Source: Aquilaria yunnanensis | Lineage: Eukaryota > Streptophyta > Magnoliopsida > Malvales > Thymelaeaceae | Reading direction: 5' to 3' | Assembly: GCA_039654915.1 (NCBI GenBank) | Contig: CM077593.1 | Location: 40,890,501 to 40,954,500, forward strand | Length of the DNA stretch: 64,000 nucleotides | In this document: one piece after another, positions 54,001 to 64,000 of the stretch | How the letters are laid out: the number at the start of each line of letters is the position of its first letter | Position numbering within the stretch: the first letter of the stretch is position 1 | Position numbers and translations under genes: made by a program | The notes under the pieces: generated by a model | The model's database searches: none | What the model was told of the DNA's origin: nothing | The model's input: only the letters and a program-made list of their open reading frames with translations

Positions 54001-55137
54001 TGAAGTTACCTTCGTTGTGACCGGGTCACGTTGAAGGTACCTTAGATGTGACCGGGTCACTGTGAAAGTAACCTAAAAATGTGACCGGGTCACGTGGAAG
54101 GTACCTTCGTTGTGACCGGGTCACATTGAAGGTAACCTAAAAATGTGACCGGGTCACCTCGAAGGTACCTCCGTTATGACCGCGTCACTTTGAAGGTAAC
54201 CTAACAATGTGACCCGGTCACATCGAAGGTACCTTCATTGTGACCGGGTCACTTTGAAGGTAACCTAAAAAAGTGACCGGGTCCACCTCGAAGGTACCTT
54301 CGTTGTGACCGGGTCACGTTCAAGGTAACCTAAAAATGTGACCGTGTCACATCGAAGGTACCTTCATTGTGGCCGGGTCACCTTAAAAATGTGATCAGGT
54401 CACGTCGAAAGTACCTTCGTTGTGACCGGGTCACTTTGAAGGTAACCTAAAAATGTGACCGGGTCACGTCGAATGTACCTTCGTTGTGACCGGGTCACGT
54501 TGAAGGTAACCTGAAAATGTGACCGGGTCACGTGGAAGGTACCTTTGTTGTGACCGGGTCACGTTAAAGGTAACCTAAAAATGTGACCGGGTCACATGGA
54601 AGATACCTTCATTGTGACCGGGTCACTTTGAAGGTAACCTAAAAAAGTGACCGAGTCACCTTGAAGGTACCTTCGTTCTGACCGGGTCACGTTGAAAGTA
54701 ACCTAAAAATGTGACCGAGTCACGTCGAAGGTACCTTCGTTGTGACCGAGTCACCTTGAAGGTAACCTAAAAATGCTACCGGGTCACGTTGAAGGTAACC
54801 TAAAACTGTGACCGGGTCACATGGAAGGTACCTTCATTGTGACCGGGTCACTTTGAAGGTAACCTAAAAAAGTGACCGGGTCACCTCGACGGTACCTTTG
54901 TTGTGACCGGGTCACGTTTAAGGTAACCTTCGATGTGACCCGGTCACATTTTTAGATTACCTTCAATGTGACCCGGTCACAACGAAGGTACCTTCGATGT
55001 GACCCAGTCACATTTTTAGGTTACCTTAAACGTGACCCAGTCACAACGAAGGTACCTTCGAAGTGACCTGGTCACTTCTTTATGTTACCTTTAAAGTGAC
55101 CTAGTCACAATGAAGGTACCTTGCACGTGACCGGTCA
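54001..55137. repeat. Palindromic GTGACC/GGTACC minisatellite with an internal inversion
   Basis: Half-units of about 27-29 bp alternate: GAAGGTACCTTCGTT then GTGACCGGGTCAC, and GAAGGTAACCTAAAAAT then GTGACCGGGTCAC. 54001 to about 54927 runs in one direction (about 17 double units); 54928-55137 runs in the opposite direction (GTGACCCGGTCAC). GAAGGTACCTTC is a perfect palindrome and GTGACCSGGTCAC is palindromic around one base. GC-rich islands in AT-rich flanks. No known satellite is recognised. Confidence 0.93.
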
Positions 55138-56090
55138 CATTAAAAAAAAAAGTTGAATAAAAAAAAACGATTAAAAGAAAAAGCGAATTTTTTTTCAAAA
55201 AAGCGATTAAAACAAAAAAAAAAGTGAAATCTTTTTCAAAAAAGCGATTAAATATATAAAAAAGTGACAAAATATAAAAAAAAAAGTGATAAAACACTAA
55301 AAAAAAAGTGATTGAATAAAAATAAGCAATTAAAAAAAAAGTGAAATTCTTTTCAAAAAAGCGATTAAAACAAAAAAAAAAAGTGAAATTTTTTTTCAAA
55401 AAAGTGATTAAATATATAAAAAAGTGATAAATATTTTAAAAAAAGTGATAAATGTAAAAAAAAATTGGTAAATATTTTTAAAAATCTATTAAAAACTGAA
55501 AAAAGTGATAAATAATTTTAAAAAATGATTAAATTAAAAAAAAGTGATAAAAAACTAAAAAATTTTAAAAATTTTTCAAAAAAGCGATTAAAACTAAGAA
55601 AAAGTGATAAAATATATATATATAAGTTATAAATGTTAAAAAAATTGGTAAATATTTTTTGAAAGCTATTAAAAACCGAAAAAAGTGATAAATAATTCTA
55701 CAATGGAATAAATAATTTTAAAAAATGAGTAAATAAAAAAAAAGCGATAAAAAACTAAAAAAAGTGAACTTTTTTCAAAAAAGTGATTAAATAAAGAAAA
55801 AAGGGATTAAAACTAAAAAAAAGTGAAATTTTTTTCAAAAAGTGATAAAATATATATATATAAGTGATAAATGTTAAAAAATTGGTAAATATTTTTAAAA
55901 AGCTATTAAAAACCAAAAAAGTGATAAATAATTCTAAAATGCAATAAATAATTTAAGCAAATGATTAAATAAAAAAAAGTGATAAAAAATGAAGAAAAGT
56001 GGAAATTTTTTCAAAGAAGTGATTAAATAAAGAAACGATTAAAACTACAAAAATCCAAATTTTTTTCAGAAAAGTGATTACATTTATAAA
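55138..56090. repeat. AT-rich repeat arm of element E, after the minisatellite
   Basis: A-rich with the phrases AAAAAAGTGATAAA, TTTTCAAAAAAGTGATTAAA and GGTAAATATTTTTAAAA recurring every 100-250 bp. It mirrors the T-rich arm before the minisatellite. Confidence 0.8.
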
Positions 56091-56495
56091 AAAATTGATT
56101 ACAGCTAAGTTATACTTATTTATTTTAATAAAATCCAAATTCATTTTCCTAAATTAATTTATTTTAACTTAATTTATTGTACTTCATTTAAAAGTTTAGG
56201 TATCAATGTTGTAATTTTAACATTTACCTGCTAATATCATTAAATTTACTAAATATGAAAATAACCCATAAACTCAAAACTTAACTTTATCCCTAAACCC
56301 AACCCTAACCTTAAAATGGGGAAAGTAAAAAAAAAATTTGTGAATATTTTTATGACAATAAAATATATTTTTACTAATTTTTTTCCTTTTGGGACAGAAT
56401 TTGCAAAATTTACAAAAAAAAACGTACATGAAAACAAATATTGGACATAAAACAGTGATCCATTTTATTTATAAAATAACTATTTTATAAAAAAA
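56091..56495. other. AT-rich part of element E without a recognised feature
   Basis: No gene. A short CCCTAAACCCAACCCTAACC stretch (56291-56311) resembles degenerate telomere-type repeats but is too short to mean more. Confidence 0.5.
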
Positions 56496-56988
56496 TAACC
56501 CGATATATTGGTTAGGGTCGGGTCATAAGGTAAAAAAAGTTCACTTCGGGTTAACCCGAACCCGACCCGATATAAAAATAAAAAATTGGGTTGGTTCGGG
56601 TCCAACCCGAATTAACCCGAATGACCCGAAATTCATCCTAAATAACTAACTCCCTACCAAATAACTTGAACCCAAGCCCACTACCTAAGCCCAACTCTCA
56701 TAAGCCCTAACCTTAGCATCCCCCAACCATCCTTTTATGCCCTCCTATTGACTATTATGTGTTATGAAGTTGCATTTAGGTGTAAAATGTGCATTTTTTT
56801 AATACATTTTTATTTTGCATTTTTCAAAGTTTCAGACCCGACCCAACCCGATCCGATCCGTTTTTTTTCGGGTTATGGTCGGTTCGGGTTGATGATGTAA
56901 ATCGGATCGGTTCGGGTCCTAAATTTCGGATGACTATCTTAGTTGATTTTTTCGGGACCCGACCCTAACCCGAAAATTACACCCCTAG
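56496..56988. mobile_element. hAT-like MITE or remnant inside element E
   Basis: The right side read on the minus strand begins CTAGGGGTGTAATTTTCGGG, a form common in plant hAT MITEs. GGTCGGGTC, CCCGACCCGA and GGTTCGGGT motifs recur in both orientations at the two ends (56500-56630 and 56835-56980). The left terminus and target duplication are unclear. Confidence 0.4.
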
Positions 56989-57039
56989 GGGGGGGGGGAC
57001 GGATACCCCTTTTGGGGGTGGCTATTATAGAAAGTTCCA
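56985..57039 (-). repeat. Right terminal inverted repeat of element E
   Basis: The reverse complement reads GGAACTTTCTATAATAGCC, then CACCCCCAAAAGGGGTATCC and a C run. It matches 26791-26845. The duplication CTATTCTAG follows at 57040. Confidence 0.72.
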
Positions 57040-57048
57040 CTATTCTAG

Positions 57049-57270
57049 GATCACTTCAGCCTCATTTAATATCAATGTCAATGATTGGTAATAAAATTTT
57101 GAAAAATGATATTAAATGGTAATTTTTAATTTCAGTGTTTTCATCTTAACTGTTAAATAAATTATTTAAAACTCTAAAACTAATCATAAAAATTATTTCC
57201 AAACATAACCTTTATCAAGTTTAAAATGTTGATGTTGTGACTCTGTAGCTAGCAGCTGCTTTATCCTTAT
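57049..57270 (-). other. PRAF: Short 3' flank / probable 3' UTR of the PRAF-like gene
   Basis: AT-rich, about 220 bp between the end of element E and the stop codon. It could hold the original polyadenylation site, but no single signal stands out (AATAAA-like sequences on the minus strand are variants only). Confidence 0.4.
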
Positions 57271-60200
57271 CTACGTCTGAGAAGATTGCCCTGCCTCATT
57301 ACTTCCATCCTCAGAAAGTGGTTTTGAAGATGGTGCAGCCGAAAAAGTGGTTGGTTTATGTGGACTGTACTGCCGAAGCACCCTATTTTTATTTCGGTTC
57401 CACCAGTCTTCCGCTTGCTGCCCATCGAACCTCTTTTTACTATGCAAGAAAAGAAATGAAAAACATGAAAATATTTGAAAATCAGACAAATAAATCAAAA
57501 TTTACACCCAGTTTATTTTAATTTAAGTCAATTGACTCTAAAATAACCCATTTTTATTCTTATATTCTTTTTACCCATAACTAATTTTAATTAAAAGTTA
57601 ATATTACATAGCTACAAAAATTCATTAAAAATGCAATTTTGTAATATTAGTACATTTTTACAAATTTCTCTAATTTAGGGCTTTAAAAAAATCATAAAAA
57701 TTTAATATCATGAAATTTTACTTTCAAATAGATTATTACATCTATATAATATTAACTTTCAAATAAAATTGATTTCGGGCAAAAAAGAAGTTAAAATAAA
57801 AATAAATCAATTGATTTGAGTTAAAACAAATTCACTCTTAAAGTGATGTTTTATGTTTATCCGACAACCTAAAGATAAAGATTTGAGGCCATGATCTTCG
57901 ATATTGGGTAACAAACATTATTGGTTCTAAACCTTTAATTCTCATTGCAAATAGGTCCCTAACATTCATTTTATTGTAAATTGGTCTCAAACCTTTGTAG
58001 TTTATTACATATTGGTCCCTAGCCCTATGCATGCACAGAAACTCAATTTATAAAAAAAAAAAATTGATAATTTAAATTGTCCATCAACTTTTACAAAATT
58101 ATGATACGCTTTGAATTCATGAAAACAACAGTTAACGAACAGTTTATATTATAATTTAAAACATTAATATCAGATAAATCATGAGAGTTAACGAATTCAG
58201 ACTATTCGGTAGTTGTATTCTAATAGATTCAAACTGTGTAATAATTTTCTCACAGTTAATAGACAATCTAAACTATTAATTTTTCTTTTCTATAAATTAA
58301 GTTTCTATGCCAAGCTAGAGCTATGGACCAATATGTAATGAATTATAAAGATTTGGAACCGTTCACCCTCTTTGATATTATTTCCCCAAAATGTTAGCGA
58401 GCAGTTCTAATAGTGTACTTCAAATTAATACCTGAATCGAACTCTTCTGAACAGCTTGCAACCACTTCTGTGCAAAACGTAGGTGACAAAAACACCCGGC
58501 TCAAACTGTGAAATGATTTCCTTGTCTGCTCCACTCCTCGTCCCTGAAGCTTCTGCCAGCCTTGATTCATTTAAGGAACCCAGTCGGTCAACAAGCCCTC
58601 CATTCTGCAATCCATGGTCATGTGCAGCAGCACCTCCATTCTCTTCTCTTGTCCGTGCAAGCATCTCAGAAGCATGTAAACTTCCTTGCATGGAACTGGG
58701 TCCTTGTAATTTCTCATTCTCCCTTAAGAAGGCTTCAGCTTGAGCATCCATAGATTCAAGGCCTTCACGTTCAGAGTGCTCAGGAGGCAGTCTCTCTTTC
58801 ATTTCCTTTAACTGTGTAAAGAAAAAAAGCCAGGAAATGGAAAGGCTAGTTAGTAGGGCCCAAAGTAACAATAGAGAAAAGCAATACAATATTGATCATC
58901 CCATGAGAAATTTGTTGCACTTCAAAAACATTTTTATATTATACCATAAGCAAGCAAGATTAGACATCTAGGGGGCGTCCAGTGATTGGTTGCAGGAAGA
59001 GAAACATGAAACTTGCCCTTCTTTTATCTCCAAGCACAAGAAAGGATTGCCGCACCCAACCATTAATCATATAGAACTATCTCGATAGGATTGCTTATTT
59101 CATAAAACTATAGAACTATCTATTTATGGCATTAGAATTATGATCAATTAATCATGGTAGAACAAATGGTGGCCAAGGAATTTTACTCTATTTTACTATA
59201 TTCCTCAGACTTGAAATTTTATACCTTGTTTTTGCACTATTTCATTCGGCTGTAAGAATGATAGACAATAGTTTTCATTATTATTTTTTTCATGCGTCAA
59301 ACAACCATTTCATAGCAAAACTTTGATCGTTATGGCAAGTAGGGTTATTTGCATTTGAAAGTAGGAAAAAAAACAGAGAGGTCACTAACCTGATCAGTGA
59401 TTGTCTCAACAACTTCTTTGGCTGTTTTACATTTGGATGATTCCCTTGCAGCATATGTTGTTGTGTCATGAACAGTTTTCTGTAGTTTTTTTATCTCTAT
59501 ATCTTGGGCATCACATTTCTGCTCCAAGTTTATAATCTGCAATGTTGTTTACTCTTAAGGTACCTAGACTAAAGTTAAGGAATTTGAACAAGATAAAATC
59601 ATAAGGGTGTGAGCCATACATGTTTCTGCAATTTGGCCACTTCTTGGTTAAGAAATTCATTTGATTTCCTAAGGCTTTCAATAACACTCTTAGAGAATCC
59701 GGAGGTTGTAGAGCACGGAGGACTTGTTCTTCTTGTGTATGGTGATGAGCGTCTAGAGTTGAAAGGTGATTGAGATGCAGTTGGCGCCTGCAATTGTGGA
59801 GCATTCATAGGCTTAAAAGCATTTTGAAGAGCAGTGAGTGAACCTGGAAATGCCACATCTTTAAACTGTGGAAGTGGTGGAACTTGGGAACCTCTCACTA
59901 CTGATGAAGCATTTAATCTATACCCTTGTCTCCCTGCCTTGAACTCCAAGTATCTACTTGGTTCAGCTGTGGGTGAGAGCAAAAGCCTTGAAGATCTTCT
60001 TTTTCTATCAGGTATATTTCTTACATCAACCGATGATCGAAGAATAGTAACTTTCCTACTCATATTAGAAGCATTATTAGTTTCTGAAGATTTAAGTTTT
60101 ACATAGCATGCATCACATACCCTATGAGGTTTCCCTGGGGTTGGGGCCAATGCTGCTCTCACTGCTTTTTTGGAACTGCAACCATGGCAATGCACTAACC

Positions 60201-62978
60201 CACAATTATAACAGTTGTGCCTCTTTCTAGTAAAACCAAATGCTTGATGGCAGCCAGAGCAAACTGATTGGTCAGGTCCAGAGAGCCACTTGTGGATGCA
60301 TATACTTGAAGTGAAATTGGAGCCACATGAGATGTTTTTTACATGCCTATCCTTAAGTGCTTCAACCAGTGTTGGAGTCCTCCTATCCTCTGTATCACCA
60401 TGTCCCAACCTGCCATTAGCACCTCTTCCCCAGGTGAATAGTTCATTTCTTGATGTCAAGACAGCAACATGATAATCCCCACAAGCGATTTCTTCAACGT
60501 ATTCACCTACTAACTTATCTTGCACTAAGCATGGTGACTTCCCATCAGATGTAGGATTACCAAGCTGGCCATTTTCAACACTCCCCATGGTAAAGACATG
60601 ACCAGATGTTGTTAGGGCAACTGTCATTGTATGCCCACAAGCTAACTGGTGAAAGTTATAATCAACAAGTGTAGAGACACAAGTAGGGAGAAGATAAGTA
60701 TCTTTGTTCCCATGACCCAGACGATATTTATTGCCATCACCCCATGTGAACAACTTCCTTGATGAAATTGTGGCACCTGACTGATCCATTACCTCTACAA
60801 TAGCTGCAGTATGCCATAAACCACATGCAACCATTATTGTTTTTAGGCCATTGAGTAATTGAACTTCTTTTGGATATGGAACACTCTCCCGGTTTCCATG
60901 ACCGAGGACCCCAAATGTGCCATCACCAAATGTAAATAACTTTCCATTAGATGTTGCCACAGCAGTATGCCAAGCACCACATGCAACAGATAAAACTTGA
61001 ACTCCTTCCAGTGGACCAGAAATTCGTTTCGGTATCCAGTGACTAACATCGCTGCCATGGCCAAGAAGTCCAGCATTATGAATTCCATCACCCCAGCTGA
61101 ACAAATCTCCTGTACTGGATATTGCACAAGTATGATATTTTCCACATGCAACAAAATCCATATTAGTGAATGCCAAAAAATCAACAAGAAGCGGGTGAGT
61201 CAAATTTTTGTCATTTCCATGACCTAGTCTTCCACTTGATTCTTCACCCCAAGTGAAAACTTCACCATGCCTGGTTACAATAGCAAAATGCTTCTCACCA
61301 CAAGCAATTTGATGCACATCAAGAACAATATCTGATTCTAAGCGCTTAGGAGTTAAAACATCAACTTTGGCTGGAAATGAGCTCGAAGATCCGTCAATGG
61401 TTACCCCATCAGACCAAACCTCTCCCCAAATAAAAAGATCTCCCAATGATTCAATATCATCTGGACCTGCCCCACCATAGATAGGAATACTTGAAACACT
61501 GATTCTAGGACCATCCACGCAACTTGTTCTCATTTGGACATTTGTACGTTCTGATCTTTCATCTGAACTACGATAAGTCAAGTCAATGGACACTCTACCA
61601 TGGGCAAGATTTTCATTCAAGTTTATAGTTGCACTAGAAGGACGACCCTCTAAGCAAAAATCGCCTTCCTGCACCAAAAACAAATGTCATACAAAAACCA
61701 TCAAGTTGGTTAGGTTTTGTCTTAAAGAAAATAAAAAGATTGAACATTGATTAATATAGAGCATATTTCCTCTTCTTTTTGAACTTATGTTACTATACAC
61801 TACCAACATTGAATATAGAGCATAGTTTCTTCTTACAAACAACTTTTCACAATAACATCAAATTAGAATCACAAGCAAAAAACAATTAAATAAAAACAAA
61901 TAGATGCTGAAAAACTCACATCTGAAACTACACTTTTCGTTCGTCTCTTATGGTTTTGTCCAGTCAATGCCTTCAAACAACCTAGCCAAGCCTCTGCCTC
62001 AAATTTGTCTTTGCAAATCTGTGAATAAATAACAAATTACCTATTGGAACTGACCATTTCCACATAGCATTTTTTCCTTTTTAAAGAAGAAATACTATAG
62101 ATTTAATTAACCAACCAGATCAAGAGACCTTTCTCCATTATTATAAAGAAGTGAGAATGATAAGTAATCCTTCTCAGGACGCAAATATCTTCGAAACACA
62201 GCCTGCACATATTAGCAAATGGTGGTTAATACTGTTCTTGTTTAGCCACCATGATGATTGATGAATAAACAAAAAGCTTACAGTTCTCTGTCCTGGGATG
62301 ACTCGTTGAACTGAAGATAACTTTAGGACCTTTTCTTCTCCATGTGAAATCCATATAAGTGATTTCTCATCCTATAAATAAGATCAATAATAACCTTTTT
62401 GTTCTAGGTACAACTCAATTGAAAATTTTGAGATTCTTGTTGGAGGAATAAACTAAAAACGAGCACAGTAGTAGATTGATCATGTTTGGCTTGAAATATC
62501 TATCAAGCTTAATATATTTTTTTTCATGTTTCAATTGAAAAGAATATGAATGAGCCATAAACATGCTTTAAACTAATCAAGCTAGAGTCGAGCTCAACTT
62601 ATTCACTTAGAACAAGGGAAAAAAACTAAAATTTAGCCAAGTCAAGCCAAATAACAAATAAATCAAGCTTTATTTGAATTATATATCGAACTTAAAATTT
62701 TATTTAAACTTGGCTTAATAATAGTTTGAATGAGCTTTAAACCGAGCTGAATGCTAGTCGAGCTTGAGTTGTGCATTCATTTTTCAAAATAGAAAGATTA
62801 TGTTGCGCTAATGTATATAGTTTTAGTGAAAGCCTATAAAGTTGGTAACTACTTTTATGGGAAGTCGAAAACTTGAGAGTTTGCAACTCACCTGAGAAAG
62901 TCTAAATGATCGAACTTTAGGTTTTCCTTTCCGGCTGTACTTAACTAGTTGAGTTCCCTTTTTCAAAGCAATGAGTGC
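57271..62978 (-). CDS. PRAF: PRAF/RLD family protein: PH, RCC1 repeats, FYVE, coiled coil, BRX (first exon outside window)
   Basis: Eight exons with GT-AG borders and matching phases: 62892-62978, 62282-62371, 62116-62202, 61920-62018, 59620-61668, 59390-59536, 58432-58811, 57271-57439 (1,035 residues visible). Residues 1-121 form a PH domain ([30 protein letters not shown]). About 198-575 are seven RCC1 repeats ([21 protein letters not shown]). About 578-649 is FYVE with the plant form [10 protein letters not shown] and eight zinc cysteines. About 785-860 is a coiled coil; about 950-1005 is BRX ([20 protein letters not shown]). This family binds phosphoinositides; some members act in Rab GTPase-linked trafficking or bind LAZY proteins through BRX in gravity response. 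No stops or frameshifts: it looks functional. The start exon lies right of the window. Confidence 0.95.
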
Positions 62979-64000
62979 CTTTAACAGATGGACGAAATTA
63001 AAAATTGTTAGTGGAGCAATGGATCGATAAAAATACTGATCACAGCAAAGGAACATTTTCAACAACATCCATTTTTGTGTTGGAGTTTCTTTTAGCAAGT
63101 GAAAAGAAGTCCCTAATTTTTAATGCAACCAAGAATCTATCTATATTGATTAACTATTTTGGGTGGAGAAAAAAGTTCTTGACCAGAATTTTATTGCACA
63201 GTTGTCACAGAAGAAAGAAGACCTTGAAAAAAATTCTTTGTGGTTAATGCTACAGTTTGACAACTTTTACACTCAATTGAAAATTCTCCATTCTTTTATA
63301 AGTTCTTGAGTCACAAAATTTTCAATTTTTTTAAATAAGTCCGAAAACTTTACTAAAATCTTAACCATTAGTCCTATACATACTGAAAGACAGTTATAAA
63401 ATAGAAATACAATTTGATAGAAAAAATTGATAATTTATATGGTTCATTAATTGTCAAAAAAAATTATTTCACAATTTGAATTTAGTTAAAAAGATGGTTA
63501 CTGAACAGTTTAAGTTTTTATTTAAAATAAAATTTTGTTTTAAGGAATGATCAATTCTAGGACAAACTACTTGGACTGTTGGAAAATTTTTAATACTTGT
63601 TTAGAAAGTAAAAAACTTTTAGGACTAACTATTTATGTAGTTACAAAGTTTTATGAATCATTTAGAAAAATGAAAATTTTAGGATTAAAATTGAAAAATA
63701 TATAGAGTTTTAGGACTAAAAGTGCACTTTTCCCTATGTTCTTTTCCTCCTTTCCTGGAAAGGACCATTTGCTGGAGTTTTGTATCTATCCCTTCCCTCT
63801 GCGCATGTTAAACACCCACAAAGCTAAAGGCATTCACTCTTATGCAGGCATTCCATTCTATTAAATTCCATTCTTATGCGGGCATTCTACTCTAACGCTA
63901 ATCATAAAAGTTGTTCCCGAACGGGCCAACATAGCATCTTTCTTTCGGATAAGTAAAAGCCTAAAACCTCGATATCATTTTGGAAAATTAATTGGTGCCC
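62979..64000. other. Probable long first intron of the PRAF-like gene
   Basis: AT-rich. The exon at 62892-62978 begins in phase 0 with the Ala-Leu-Ile that normally follows a short first coding exon. No convincing first exon (Met with a GT donor) was found here. 63830-63930 has repeated GGCATTCCATTC-type phrases suggesting a small repeat insertion. Confidence 0.5.

Larger units (their letters stand above)
26791..57039. mobile_element. Element E: Mutator-like inverted-repeat element carrying a foldback satellite, hosting nested retrotransposons
   Basis: Termini of about 55 bp are inverted copies: GGACCTTTCTACAATACCCA on the left, and the reverse complement of the right end reads GGAACTTTCTATAATAGCCA. 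Both lead into a C-rich tract. The 9-bp direct repeat CTATTCTAG flanks it (26782-26790 and 57040-57048), typical for Mutator-like elements. Without retrotransposon A it is about 4.05 kb. Its own sequence is AT-rich repeats, a large inverted structure and the GTGACC minisatellite. No transposase is seen. It belongs to no family I can name. Confidence 0.72.

Noticed and set aside
54001..55137. CRISPR-like array
   Set aside because: Units are tandem without unique spacers, and the context is plant nuclear DNA.
56285..56312. Telomere-like CCCTAA repeats
   Set aside because: Only a few degenerate units; no true interstitial telomere array.
59834..60472. Plus-strand frames over the PRAF-like gene
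   Set aside because: Shadows of the RCC1-FYVE exon, which has clear domains on the minus strand.
63005..63247. An 80-residue plus-strand frame near the right end
   Set aside because: No domain, AT-rich, lies in the probable first intron of the PRAF-like gene.

Overview
The window is plant nuclear DNA, almost certainly from a flowering plant with a repeat-rich genome. The evidence is a PH-RCC1-FYVE-BRX (PRAF/RLD-type) gene, a plant CACTA transposon with TNP2-DUF4216-DUF4218 architecture, and Tat-lineage Ty3/gypsy retrotransposons with dual RNase H domains and an extra antisense gene. The species cannot be told from the sequence. The only ordinary host gene is at the right edge; nearly everything else is layered mobile DNA.

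Layout: (1) 1-6668 is a minus-strand Tat-lineage retrotransposon (element D), cut by the window start, with gag-PR-RT-RNH-IN riddled with stops. (2) 6669-9700 is old non-coding sequence with CACTA-like motifs and a possible MITE. (3) About 9.7-21.0 kb is a decayed CACTA transposon with two minus-strand genes: a PF03004-like protein (9779-11796) and a TNP2 transposase (13856-19754). A solo LTR (12215-13076, target duplication GAGGA) sits in the 5' leader of the first gene. (4) 21.0-26.8 kb holds a degraded Tat gag-protease fragment plus two Mutator-type non-autonomous elements, each with a 10-bp target duplication. (5) 26791-57039 is a nested complex. The outer layer is a Mutator-like inverted-repeat element (E, about 4 kb of its own sequence, 9-bp target duplication CTATTCTAG) that carries an AT-rich foldback and a palindromic GTGACC/GGTACC minisatellite. 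Retrotransposon A (27016-53207, duplication AAATG) is inside E. Inside A are C (28470-36113, duplication ACGAT) and B (42085-52972, inserted in A's 3' LTR, duplication ATCTC). (6) 57271-62978 is the PRAF/RLD gene on the minus strand; its first exon(s) lie beyond the window.

How the parts relate: B and D are full-structure members with gag-pol on the minus strand. A and C (plus orientation) share one internal deletion that removes most of gag, all of PR and most of RT. This suggests a non-autonomous subfamily mobilised by B-like relatives. B, A and C each carry an intron-containing gene antisense to the element, between pol and the 3' LTR, with its own TATA box and an upstream G-box. D lacks this gene. 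The solo LTR belongs to the same LTR group. Nesting gives a relative order: E before A, and A before B and C. The nested block ends about 230 bp downstream of the PRAF stop codon, so it may affect the 3' end of that gene.
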